In this document: one piece after another, positions 35,186 to 43,019 of the stretch | Numbering within the stretch: the stretch's first letter is position 1 | Layout: the number at the start of each line of letters is the position of its first letter | NCBI GenBank assembly: GCA_018261755.1 | Contig: JAGTRJ010000008.1 | Span: 1-64,000 of the forward strand | Direction of reading: 5' to 3' | Source of the DNA: Burkholderiaceae bacterium | GTDB taxonomy: Bacteria; Pseudomonadota; Gammaproteobacteria; Burkholderiales; Burkholderiaceae_D | DNA length: 64,000 bases | Position numbers and translations under genes: made by a program | The notes under the pieces: model-generated | The model's database searches: none | Told to the model about the DNA's origin: nothing | Seen by the model: only the letters and a program-made list of their open reading frames with translations

Positions 35186-36166
35186 TTATGCCGCCTTCAG
35201 CTCAACCAGCGCTTCCGGGTACAGACACAACGCCAGCGGGTTGGCCTGCGCTTCCAGATCCCAGCCTTTGCCCATCTTGCGCGGCTCGGCTTTGGCGTAA
35301 TACGCCTGACCGAGGGTGTTGACCGTTTCGTTGTAGTTCGCCGGAGCGTTGACCATCTGGAACACACCCGTGGCAACCGGGAACACCTGTGCAACGTCGG
35401 CCGGAATGAACTTCTGGCCAGACACCTCGGCATCGTACTCAATGAACTCGATGTCACCATAGCGGAAACCTTTGCGCATGTCGCCGCCAAGCCGATCTTG
35501 CGCTTCCTGATAGCCAGCATAGGCGGCTTTCACGGTTTCGTGACTAGTCAGCTTATCGAAGAAATCCGAGCCGCAGTAGGCTCGGAAGCCGGTCACCATT
35601 ACTCCGTTGAGCTTTTTTTCCGCGTGCCGCTTGGCATCCAGGCAGAGCTTGCGCACATCGGTCGCATTCGTGCCGAACGCGATGTTGATGCTCTTTTTCG
35701 TGACGCCAAATTCATCGAACAAGTTGTAAATCACCTTGCCATCTGCATCGAGCAGTTCGCCGCGCAACGCGCCGACACGCTGGAATTCGCGCGTGGCCTC
35801 AATGCTGTTCTTCAGGCCTTGCAGCTTGTCATTGATGACCGTGGCTTGCTGGTTTTGCACGCCTTCCTGGCCAAATGGCGCAAGATTTTGCAGATCCGAT
35901 GGTAGCAGTTGCGCAGAGAGCGGCAAATGCAGCGTCTCGAATGTGCGTCGCTTGCGCTTATCACCCTTGACCGGCGCCGGGTCGTCGCTGCGCGAGGTAT
36001 TCGGCACCAAAACCAGGCGGCCTTCGCGTTCGTCGATGACAACCGTCGTGGTGGCAATGCCTCGCTCCTGGAACAAGCCGGTTGCCCCGATTTTGCCTGG
36101 CACGGCGGGCAGCTTGTTGATGGCTGCCGTGAGCGTGGCAACTGTGAAAAGGTCTTCCAGATTCAT
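35186..36166 (-). CDS. Major capsid protein (lambda gpE family)
   Basis: 326 aa, HK97 fold of the gpE type. LFTVATLTAAINKLPAVPG opens it; ATTTVVIDEREGRLVLVP and RRTFETLHLPLSAQLLPSDL follow. A MCP of this type, with a D-like decoration protein, replaces the gpT of Mu itself. Confidence 0.9.
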   Translation of the reverse strand: MNLEDLFTVATLTAAINKLPAVPGKIGATGLFQERGIATTTVVIDEREGRLVLVPNTSRSDDPAPVKGDKRKRRTFETLHLPLSAQLLPSDLQNLAPFGQEGVQNQQATVINDKLQGLKNSIEATREFQRVGALRGELLDADGKVIYNLFDEFGVTKKSINIAFGTNATDVRKLCLDAKRHAEKKLNGVMVTGFRAYCGSDFFDKLTSHETVKAAYAGYQEAQDRLGGDMRKGFRYGDIEFIEYDAEVSGQKFIPADVAQVFPVATGVFQMVNAPANYNETVNTLGQAYYAKAEPRKMGKGWDLEAQANPLALCLYPEALVELKAA

Positions 36167-36181
36167 GCAGTTCTCCTTTGG

Positions 36182-36550
36182 TTACAGGGCAGCGCGCACA
36201 ACGATGCCGCGCGCGTTCAGTTCATCAATTGCCGCTGCTTTCTGCGCGTCGGTCGCGCCGGCCGGCCAGACCAGCGCCGTCGATTCGACTGCGGCACCGC
36301 GAGCGATGACGGTGCCTTTCGTGATGGCAGTCAGCGCGTCCACGTCTTCAGCCGCCACGGCATGCGCCACCTTGGCGTCGCCTTCGCCGGCCGGATTAAG
36401 CGCCTGGTACTTGCCGGACACCTTGGCCAGTACGGTGCCGAGCGGGTATTCCGCACCGGCGGCAAAATCGGCCTTGTCTTTCGTCCATCCCGGCTTGACT
36501 TCGGTCAGCAGCAGATCGCTGATGGTTTTGGGCTGTTCAAATGTCGCCAT
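36182..36550 (-). CDS. Head decoration protein (lambda gpD-like)
   Basis: 122 aa capsid-stabilising protein (DKADFAAGAEYPLGTVLAKV, AAEDVDALTAITKGTVIARG). It lies between the protease/scaffold and capsid genes, as in lambda-type head modules. Confidence 0.85.
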   Translation of the reverse strand: MATFEQPKTISDLLLTEVKPGWTKDKADFAAGAEYPLGTVLAKVSGKYQALNPAGEGDAKVAHAVAAEDVDALTAITKGTVIARGAAVESTALVWPAGATDAQKAAAIDELNARGIVVRAAL

Positions 36551-36559
36551 CGTTTGCTC

Positions 36560-37648
36560 CTATCGTTGCGCCGCTGCACGCGATTCAGCATCGGCCAGCA
36601 GCGGATTGGTTTTCGATTGCGTGGCAGTGCGCTCCTTGGTGGCTGATTCGCCGAATTCGACCACCGGCGGGGCGTCGGCAAACATGGCGCGCAAGGCTTT
36701 GCCAAGCGGCTGCCGGTCTTCACATTCGCCGAACTCGACTTCCTTGCCGTCGCTGCCTGGCGCGCCGACCTGGTCCAGCGCGGCCACCAGCGCAGCCTTG
36801 TGCTTCGGCGCCAGCCTGCCTTCGCCCACCAGCTGCTCGGCAAATGCAGCGTTATCTTCATGGCGCGCGTCGGCTGCTTTCTTCGCCTGTGCAGCGCGCA
36901 GCGCATCGATCTGTTGTTTCAGCTGGGCGTTTTCTGCCTCCAGCGCGGCTTTCTGTTCCGGGGTCACTTCATGGCTCTCCTCAGGTGATTGGGCGGGATT
37001 CCCTTTCGCGTCCGCCGTCGCTTTTCGTAATGGTTCGGCAAATGCCGGTTGGGATAAATCGTCTTTGCGAGCGGCCGCCTCAACGTCTTCGACGTACCAG
37101 CCGGGCAATGCCTGGTCGGCATCCTCAGCGCCAAACTTCGCCAGCAGCCAGTCACGCAGGCGGCGCAACGCACCGGCCACCGGCCAGGCGGGCGCATCGG
37201 CAAATGCAACCGGCTCCTGAAAGGCCACGCAATCGTCGCCATCGGAAAAGGCGGGATCGTCCAGCCCCTTCACGCCGGGCGGCTGTGCGCCAAGAAAACC
37301 AACGTGGCGCAGATACCAGACGCCTGGCACGGGGTTGTTGGGTGAATCAGGACGGTAGAATTTGGCGGACACCTTGCCGTAGCGGCGCTGGCCAACCTGT
37401 TCGGCAAATGCCGGGGCCACATCGCGCGGCACGGCAAACAGCCCGCGCGCATTGGCAGCAAGCGAAGCCACCCAGCCTTGGGCCGGGTCGTCAGTCGAAG
37501 GATGGCCAATCACCAGTGGCGCTTCATGCGTGCCAGGCGCGTAGGCGCTGGCTGTGGCCGCAAGGTCTGCTTCGGTGAATTCAATCGCCTCGCCAGCCAT
37601 CGTGGTGTGGCGGCCAGGCTTGAAAATGTGGATTGGGTTCGCATTCAT
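36560..37648 (-). CDS. Mu I-like head protease/scaffold protein
   Basis: 362 aa. The N-terminal ~150 residues form the Mu gpI protease region (APLVIGHPSTDDPAQGWVA, YGKVSAKFYRPD, YLRHVGFLGAQPPGVKGL) with a serine in YGKVSAKF as a candidate catalytic residue. A long coiled-coil scaffold part follows (ALEAENAQLKQQIDALRAAQ). It is the first gene of the leftward head-tail run. Confidence 0.88.
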   Translation of the reverse strand: MNANPIHIFKPGRHTTMAGEAIEFTEADLAATASAYAPGTHEAPLVIGHPSTDDPAQGWVASLAANARGLFAVPRDVAPAFAEQVGQRRYGKVSAKFYRPDSPNNPVPGVWYLRHVGFLGAQPPGVKGLDDPAFSDGDDCVAFQEPVAFADAPAWPVAGALRRLRDWLLAKFGAEDADQALPGWYVEDVEAAARKDDLSQPAFAEPLRKATADAKGNPAQSPEESHEVTPEQKAALEAENAQLKQQIDALRAAQAKKAADARHEDNAAFAEQLVGEGRLAPKHKAALVAALDQVGAPGSDGKEVEFGECEDRQPLGKALRAMFADAPPVVEFGESATKERTATQSKTNPLLADAESRAAAQR

Positions 37649-37681
37649 GCCGCCATATTGCCGGGCAGGCGCGAAACGATC

Positions 37682-37699
37682 TTTTAATGCGGTTTAAAG
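37682..37699 (-). promoter_or_regulatory. Late-promoter dyad upstream of the I/head operon
   Basis: TTTTAA-TGCGGT-TTAAAG, one base off the perfect dyad; on the transcribed strand the arm runs into ATTAAAAGATCG. It lies 34-51 bases before the I start, the location of promoter PI in Mu. The rest of the 222-base gap to 37870 shows no gene. Confidence 0.68.
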
Positions 37700-37870
37700 C
37701 TTTTGGCTTGGGTGTCGCTGGAGTTTGGTCGGGAGGATGCGCGCTGGAATGGCGCGGGGATAGCTTTATAAATGTTTATATGACGCTGGCAAGGAACGAT
37801 GGGGTAGACGCGCGAGGCTGCGAATTTTGAGGCGCTAGATACCCAAATTAAAAGCTCTCATATGAAGCGG

Positions 37871-38455
37871 CTAGTCGGTCGTATCTGACTGCCGGAATCT
37901 TTGGTGTACGGAATACAAATGCGCAATTCTGAAAACGTGCATTGTTACCGCAGCCAATGACGTGAGGGCATAAAGGAATAGGCAAAAGCCGACCGACCCG
38001 GATAACAGATTTAGATAAGGGATCAGTTTTTCAACGAATGTCGGCCAGGGCACATAAAAATGTAATGAGCCGACAATGATGGCGTAAATTAAGGCTGCCA
38101 ACTGAATAAGGATGAAATGCACGAATGCCGCGCACAACGAAACATAAATAGTTGGTTTGTTTTTATCCTCATCAGGCTCGGCCAGAATAGCTCGAAATTT
38201 TTCATCACCAAATCCGATGAATATTGCAAACCCGCCCAAGGTGAACCCAAGCAAGTTTGGCATGACACTAATGACTTGTTCCCACCATTTAGGTTGCGAC
38301 CAGCTATTCCAGGTAACGAGAAGAAGTAGCACCGCCGCATGAAAATATGGTGAGCGCAGCACAGCACTGCGCCCGCCATATGCACCCCAGTAACGTTTGA
38401 TGTTTTCAAATGCCCCAGAGTATTGATCAAACCACTTTTTTTCTACATTGGTCAT
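37871..38455 (-). CDS. Four-helix membrane protein, lysogeny operon
   Basis: 194 aa with four hydrophobic segments (FHAAVLLLLVTWNSW, LLGFTLGGFAIFIGF, FILIQLAALIYAIIVG, GFCLFLYALTSLAAVTMHV). A charged cytoplasmic loop lies between helices 2 and 3. It overlaps the DUF4747-like gene by four bases and so is made with it. No family recognised; the arrangement, soluble partner plus membrane effector, recalls abortive-infection pairs (inference). Confidence 0.75.
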   Translation of the reverse strand: MTNVEKKWFDQYSGAFENIKRYWGAYGGRSAVLRSPYFHAAVLLLLVTWNSWSQPKWWEQVISVMPNLLGFTLGGFAIFIGFGDEKFRAILAEPDEDKNKPTIYVSLCAAFVHFILIQLAALIYAIIVGSLHFYVPWPTFVEKLIPYLNLLSGSVGFCLFLYALTSLAAVTMHVFRIAHLYSVHQRFRQSDTTD

Positions 38456-39330
38456 GCGGCGTCAAGGTGAGTTGCCGTGCGTGTCAAAACATTCCTTGTT
38501 GATTCAATATTTGGGTCAACAAGTGCCGACTGAATCATCGGGGACTGCGTTGTGGATTCAATCAATTTTCCACCCGTCGCGTCACGCCCTTCGCCTACTA
38601 CTTTACCATTATGTGCCGCCATGCGCGCAAGTGATTTGGTCTGTTCGTCTGGCGCAAGGCTTCCGTTCCGCTCGGAAATCAGGCTTTGGGTGTACTTTTT
38701 TGCGCGCTCATTAGCCATTTTTTCCATGAATCTCCTTTCTTCATCGACGCCGTCATCCGCATTGGGGCGAACTAACTCAATATGCAATTTTTGCAGATAA
38801 GGCATGCTTAAGATTCGCTCAACGGATTCAGCTTCTGGAACGACCGTTACTTCGATTTCCGGGTAGCGTTTTTCCGCTACAAGGCGGCCCAAAATGTTGT
38901 TGAGTATTTTTTTTAGCGTTCCTGCTCCCATGCTGGTTTTCCCGTCTTTTGTGATGAAATAAAGCCGGTGAGTTTTGGGGTGGAATACATATGGGATCCG
39001 CTGCATATGGGCTAGTAGGTGATCAGGAATGCTGACTTCTCGCAACTCGGATTCTGTTGCGACGTCTTTTGTGCTTGTGTTAAACCACGTTTCATTAGGA
39101 TCGATTTTTACGAATCGCCAGATCTCACCGTTGATAGGATCCAGCGCGTCATCTGGGTTTTCTTGGTAGGCCGATCCGAGCACGGAGTAGTGGACATTGC
39201 TGAGTTTGACCTTGGCGCCAAGTTTGTAGGCGTCAAAGAACATTTCAACATAACGCTTCGGAGAGTGCGGCTTGTGCATGGCAATATTCAAAGCTGCAAT
39301 CAGAATGGTTCTGCTTCGGCTCATCAACAA
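38452..39330 (-). CDS. DUF4747-like protein, candidate exclusion/defence factor
   Basis: 292 aa, soluble. It resembles the uncharacterised DUF4747 family: ILIAALNIAMHKPHSPKRYV at the start, a beta-rich domain (YHVFHPKTHRLYFITKDGK-like near residue 115) and a helical C terminus. Its place in the repressor operon and its coupling to a membrane protein point to a lysogeny-expressed role. Function is not established. Confidence 0.65.
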   Translation of the reverse strand: MLMSRSRTILIAALNIAMHKPHSPKRYVEMFFDAYKLGAKVKLSNVHYSVLGSAYQENPDDALDPINGEIWRFVKIDPNETWFNTSTKDVATESELREVSIPDHLLAHMQRIPYVFHPKTHRLYFITKDGKTSMGAGTLKKILNNILGRLVAEKRYPEIEVTVVPEAESVERILSMPYLQKLHIELVRPNADDGVDEERRFMEKMANERAKKYTQSLISERNGSLAPDEQTKSLARMAAHNGKVVGEGRDATGGKLIESTTQSPMIQSALVDPNIESTRNVLTRTATHLDAA

Positions 39331-39354
39331 TTCCTTTCAATGGTTTGTATTACA

Positions 39355-39888
39355 TTAACACCCATGGTTCTTGAGTGGTCGCGCTGACTGATATTTGGCA
39401 TAAAACTCACACAGCGGCCGCTGGCTCTGCACAATCGCTGGCACGGCATTGGCGAAAGCGAAGGATTCCTGATAACTCAATTCCTTGAAGTTCTGCGGCA
39501 GCTCCTTGCGGTGATAGGTCAGCACCGCCCAGTCTGCGCCGGATTTGTCGAACACCCGCACCCATAGCCGGTCAACGTCATCACGCTCAAAGGCAAGCTT
39601 TGCGGTCTTGTGAATGCGCCCGGCCAGACTGTTCCAGTCCTGGGCGCTGTCCCACTGGTATGGCTGGGTGATATGTAGCTCGACGTTATAGGTGGCCTTA
39701 CCACCTTCCTTCTTGAATTTACCGTCTGTCCCGACCGCCATTTGGTGAAGCCGCAATTCCTTTACATTGGGTGCAATGCTTTTGATGTACTGGTCTAGCG
39801 GGGCGCCTATCGAAACGTTGGGCGTGCCGTCAGAACACCCGGCAATCATGAAAACGGTCGTGGCAAGCGCGGCCAAATATTTCCGCAT
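39355..39888 (-). CDS. Prophage-encoded lipoprotein
   Basis: 177 aa with a signal peptide and lipobox MIAGCS; start ATG 39888 follows GGAGGTGTAC. The mature part is soluble and two-cysteine, of no recognised family (YNVELHITQPYQWDSAQDW, LWVRVFDKSGADWAVLTYHR). A lipoprotein expressed from the lysogen could alter the envelope, for example superinfection exclusion. Confidence 0.75.
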   Translation of the reverse strand: MRKYLAALATTVFMIAGCSDGTPNVSIGAPLDQYIKSIAPNVKELRLHQMAVGTDGKFKKEGGKATYNVELHITQPYQWDSAQDWNSLAGRIHKTAKLAFERDDVDRLWVRVFDKSGADWAVLTYHRKELPQNFKELSYQESFAFANAVPAIVQSQRPLCEFYAKYQSARPLKNHGC

Positions 39889-39943
39889 GTACACCTCCAG
39901 TAATGCAGGCGGCAGGCAAAGCCTGCACCCTACGGGGTAAAAC

Positions 39944-40570
39944 CTATGCGCCATTCTGGCGCGCCTGTTTCTTCCAGCTTGCGATAATGCGATATACGTT
40001 TTCCAGCTCAAGGCTGGACAGGTCTTTCAGTGAGCGGCCGCTGTAACGCTCAGCCAGTAGTTTCGGTATGTCTTCATTTCTGCCGATTTCTGCGGCAGCG
40101 GCATGGATGAAGCTGTAGCGGCTGTTGCGCCAGTCTGGGTCTTTGGTCGGCGCGTTCTTCGAGGCGCGTAGCCTCGCGCACCAGGTTTGCAAATAGGCCT
40201 TGGCTCGTTCAAATGCGTCGGCCGGAATCAGGTGGTAACTGGTGACCTTGAGCTTGGCCGTGAGTGCGGACCAGACGGCAGCGTGCCGTTTTGGACTCTT
40301 TTTGATGGTGGCTTCAAGCCGGATGATTTCATTCACCAGTTCCCGTAATTCGAACTTGTGCGCTTCACTGATGTGTTGAGCACCCGGTTGGATAACGACC
40401 TTGATGACGGGGCTGGCGGCCATCTGCAGATGGATGGCACCCTGATGGCCAATGATGTTGTGGCTGCCGGTTATGTGGCCGGTCTTGATGTGTGAGTGGT
40501 TGTGATGCTTTATATCCCGGTTTGCCATCTCACCGGATACATCCGATCCAACCGTTTGTTTAGCACGCAT
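39944..40570 (-). CDS. Prophage protein with ORF6C-like domain
   Basis: 208 aa. The N terminus is His-rich (DIKHHNHSHIKTGHITGSHN), recalling small regulatory/repeat segments. The central helical part (LRELVNEIIRLEATIKKSPKRHAA) resembles the ORF6C domain of phage antirepressors, followed by a helical C terminus. Probably a DNA- or regulator-binding phage protein; assignment tentative. Confidence 0.6.
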   Translation of the reverse strand: MRAKQTVGSDVSGEMANRDIKHHNHSHIKTGHITGSHNIIGHQGAIHLQMAASPVIKVVIQPGAQHISEAHKFELRELVNEIIRLEATIKKSPKRHAAVWSALTAKLKVTSYHLIPADAFERAKAYLQTWCARLRASKNAPTKDPDWRNSRYSFIHAAAAEIGRNEDIPKLLAERYSGRSLKDLSSLELENVYRIIASWKKQARQNGA

Positions 40571-40587
40571 TGTTGTTATTGTTGGTG

Positions 40588-41130
40588 TTAAGAGTTTTGC
40601 GCCGGGGAATCCTCATGCTTCGCTAATAAAATCGAACGCACCCGGACTGCGGTGCGCCGTGGCGCAAGATGGAAATGTACGACCGCCCAAGCCATGCCAA
40701 GAAATCCTGCAATGGTCGTAAAGAATTGCAGATTTGCGTAAACCCCAGGGCGAACCAGGATCATGCCGGACGCCATGATTGCTATGTAAAACGCGAACAG
40801 GGTCAGCATCACGATGCCGAACCACAACTCCAGCTTCGGGGTAAAGGTTTTAAGTTTTCCGGTGTCCGGGTCGTAGCTTAAAGACCTGACTCGCCAGGCT
40901 TGAGCCAATTCTTTGGCCGTGAAACGGTGGTTTGACAGCAGGCGTTCAAGTGTTTCGCGTGTTTCTGGTGGGCACCAGATGCCGGTATCTTTGGCGAATT
41001 TCTTTTGGCGTTCTGATTCTGGGGTATTGCCTTTAAGTGGGCAATCCTCAACACCGGGGCAAACGATGATATCTCCATTCTGGGTAACGTTGCCGCCTTT
41101 TTTGACGGTGTCGATGCGCTGGGTAATCAC
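40588..41130 (-). CDS. Two-helix membrane protein, second gene of the repressor operon
   Basis: 180 aa. A cysteine pair (IVCPGVEDCPLKG) and a soluble helical part precede two transmembrane segments (FGIVMLTLFAFYIAIMAS, FFTTIAGFLGMAWAVVHF). The ATG overlaps the repressor stop by four bases, so it is made in the lysogen. Function unknown. Confidence 0.72.
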   Translation of the reverse strand: MITQRIDTVKKGGNVTQNGDIIVCPGVEDCPLKGNTPESERQKKFAKDTGIWCPPETRETLERLLSNHRFTAKELAQAWRVRSLSYDPDTGKLKTFTPKLELWFGIVMLTLFAFYIAIMASGMILVRPGVYANLQFFTTIAGFLGMAWAVVHFHLAPRRTAVRVRSILLAKHEDSPAQNS

Positions 41131-41567
41131 GATTTTCCTTTACCGCTTTTGCTATCAGAAGCGTTCGTATACGTAATGTTGCCTGTCTGTGTCAGCGCGC
41201 CGCTAACGCCCCCCTTGATAACTTGTTTGACCGGCTTTTGCATCGCGCTTATTCCTTGAACACCTTGCAGGGCGCCAACGGCTGCCATCTTGCCGGCGAG
41301 TGGTGCCGCCCGAAAGAGTTCAAGCAACTGCAGCTCATCTGCTGTAAGGGTTGTGCTGCTTGGGGTCTCGCCGATGCCTGTAAGTAGCCACCCTGGATCG
41401 GCGCCGAATTTTTCTCTGAGAATTAACAGGGACGCGCCGTCAGGAAGAGCCTCGTTCGCCTCCCAACGCGTCACAGTCTTTCTATTTACTCCAAGCGTCT
41501 CGGCAAATTCAGCGACTCCGCGCGTGGCTCGGAGTAATTTAATTCGGTCACCTGTCGTTTGGGACAC
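41127..41567 (-). CDS. Phage c-type repressor (XRE helix-turn-helix)
   Basis: An N-terminal helix-turn-helix (GVAEFAETLGVNRKTVTRWE) followed by a helical linker and a Ser/Thr/Gly-rich end, 146 aa. The GTG at 41567 is chosen because AAAGGGG stands six bases upstream; the longer frame from ATG 41591 would begin inside the operator dyad. It is divergent from the early gene at 41663 and leads the lysogeny operon. Confidence 0.85.
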   Translation of the reverse strand: MSQTTGDRIKLLRATRGVAEFAETLGVNRKTVTRWEANEALPDGASLLILREKFGADPGWLLTGIGETPSSTTLTADELQLLELFRAAPLAGKMAAVGALQGVQGISAMQKPVKQVIKGGVSGALTQTGNITYTNASDSKSGKGKS

Positions 41568-41600
41568 AAAAACCCCTTTACATAGGGACATTTATGTCCC
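41561..41600. promoter_or_regulatory. Repressor/early operator region
   Basis: GGGACAT-TT-ATGTCCC at 41585-41600 is a perfect 7+7 dyad, and a GGGACA half-site lies at 41562. It sits between the divergent repressor and early genes, where an operator is expected. ACACTAAC occurs twice downstream (41612, 41642). Confidence 0.7.
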
Positions 41601-41662
41601 ATAATTAACTCACACTAACGCCCCCAAAGCGTTTTAAACCAACACTAACAGGAGCGCAAAAA

Positions 41663-41890
41663 ATGGCGACTCGCACCCCTGATGATGTACGTGCCGAATT
41701 CCTTCGCAAGGGGATTTCGATCACATCGTGGGCCATCAGCCACGGTTTTACTCCAAACCTCGTTTTTGAAGTTCTTGCCGAGCGCAAGAAATGCTTGCGC
41801 GGCCAGTCGCACAAAATCGCGGTTTTGCTTGGCTTGAAGCAGGGCGAAATCGCCGATCCGAAGTCGATTGACAGCCGCCTTGCTGCGTGA
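41663..41890 (+). CDS. Ner-like early DNA-binding protein
   Basis: 75 aa, helix-turn-helix (AEFLRKGISITSWAISHGF, followed by VFEVLAERKKCLRGQSHKIA). It is the first rightward early gene, divergent from the repressor, the position of ner. AGGAG stands ten bases upstream of the ATG. Likely a negative regulator of early transcription. Confidence 0.8.
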   Translation: MATRTPDDVRAEFLRKGISITSWAISHGFTPNLVFEVLAERKKCLRGQSHKIAVLLGLKQGEIADPKSIDSRLAA

Positions 41891-42107
41891 GGCCGGTATG
41901 AGATTGCTCATGTCGATAATCTGCCAGCAGCTGGCCAGCCAGCTTTTCAAGCATCTGGCTGCCAACCGGCGCAATTTCAGCTTGTCGCCTCAGCATTGCT
42001 TGCAGCAGTTGTTCATCAAGCAGGCCATGCCGCTGCAACATTCCGGCCATCACAAGGAAGGCCTGGGTCAACCCAAACAACGCTTCATCACGGGATAGTT
42101 CAGCCAT
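41748..42107 (-). CDS. Helical protein antisense to the ner-like gene
   Basis: 119 aa. The first ~75 residues look like real coding sequence, strongly helical (LSRDEALFGLTQAFLVMAG, EQLLQAMLRRQAEIAPVG), with AGGT before the ATG. The C-terminal 45 residues overlap the ner-like gene in antisense and look less natural. No family known. Confidence 0.5.
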   Translation of the reverse strand: MAELSRDEALFGLTQAFLVMAGMLQRHGLLDEQLLQAMLRRQAEIAPVGSQMLEKLAGQLLADYRHEQSHTGLTQQGGCQSTSDRRFRPASSQAKPRFCATGRASISCARQELQKRGLE

Positions 42108-42218
42108 GACTTACCTCGCATCAAGAATTATCACCCTTTCATCGTATCCACTGCAAACCTTTTTTGCTACGCGCAAAAAGGAAATTTGTTTGGAAGCGGG
42201 ATTTGGAGGGCAATTCCA

Positions 42219-42701
42219 ATGAGCCGCCGGAATTGGAACCGCATTCAGCCTTCCTCGTTGCGTAACGCGCTGGAGTTGTGCAAAGACTTTGCCAAGGCCA
42301 GGCGCAACCTGTCAGTTGAGCGCATCGCTGAACAGATGGGGCTGACCGATCACTGGACCGTTTACAAGTGGATTCAAAGCGGTCGAATCCCGGCAAACAT
42401 GATTCGCCCATACGAGGCTGCATGTGGCATCAACTATCTCACTCGCTGGTTGGCCGCGAGCAGCAATCATCTGCTGATCGAAATTCCTTCGGGGCGCACA
42501 GTCAATACAGAAGGCGTGCAGGCGCTGCAGGAATCGCTCCATGCGGCAGTTGGCACATTGATTCAGTTCTACGGCGGCAAGGCTGAGGCGGATGAAACGT
42601 TGGCAACGATTCAGAACGCGATGGAAGGGCTGGCATTTCACCGCGCTAACGTCAAAAAACACGCTGAACCGGAACTTGATCTGGGAGGTGACGCCGGATG
42701 A
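42219..42701 (+). CDS. Early phage regulator with helix-turn-helix
   Basis: 160 aa. RNLSVERIAEQMGLTDHWTV with YKWIQSGRIPANMIRPYEAA forms a helix-turn-helix; the rest is helical. ATG 42219 follows GGAGGG. Overlaps the next gene by four bases. Its place between ner and A matches early regulatory genes of BcepMu-type phages. Confidence 0.75.
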   Translation: MSRRNWNRIQPSSLRNALELCKDFAKARRNLSVERIAEQMGLTDHWTVYKWIQSGRIPANMIRPYEAACGINYLTRWLAASSNHLLIEIPSGRTVNTEGVQALQESLHAAVGTLIQFYGGKAEADETLATIQNAMEGLAFHRANVKKHAEPELDLGGDAG

Positions 42702-43006
42702 GCAAAACCGATTACACCAGCGACAGCCAGCAGCGCATCCTCAAAACCATGCTGGTGATGTTCGGGCATGAAATCGATGGCCTCGCACCTGGGCAGGTGT
42801 CAAAGCTGGTTGGCAGCAGCCCCAGCAATGCCACACGCGATCTAGCAAACCTGATCGAAGCAGGCATTGCCGAGAGGGTTCCCCACAACGACAACTACCG
42901 CCTTTCCCCAATGCTCGGGCAAAAGGCAATGGCAATTTTGACCAACATAGATCGTGCGGCGCGCCGGGTGGATGAAACCCGTCAGCGTTACACGCGCACC
43001 ACCTAA
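42698..43006 (+). CDS. Winged-helix regulator (IclR/MarR-like)
   Basis: 102 aa. RILKTMLVMFGHEIDGLAPG, KLVGSSPSNATRDLANLIEA and AERVPHNDNYRLSP trace a winged helix-turn-helix with no effector domain. It is part of the early operon; the target is unknown. Confidence 0.78.
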   Translation: MSKTDYTSDSQQRILKTMLVMFGHEIDGLAPGQVSKLVGSSPSNATRDLANLIEAGIAERVPHNDNYRLSPMLGQKAMAILTNIDRAARRVDETRQRYTRTT

Positions 43007-43019
43007 CAGGAGATTGAAC

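Noticed and set aside
36541-37578. Long + strand frame across the I-like protease gene
   Set aside because: Arg/Ala/Pro-rich shadow; the opposite strand encodes a recognisable phage protein in a tight operon.
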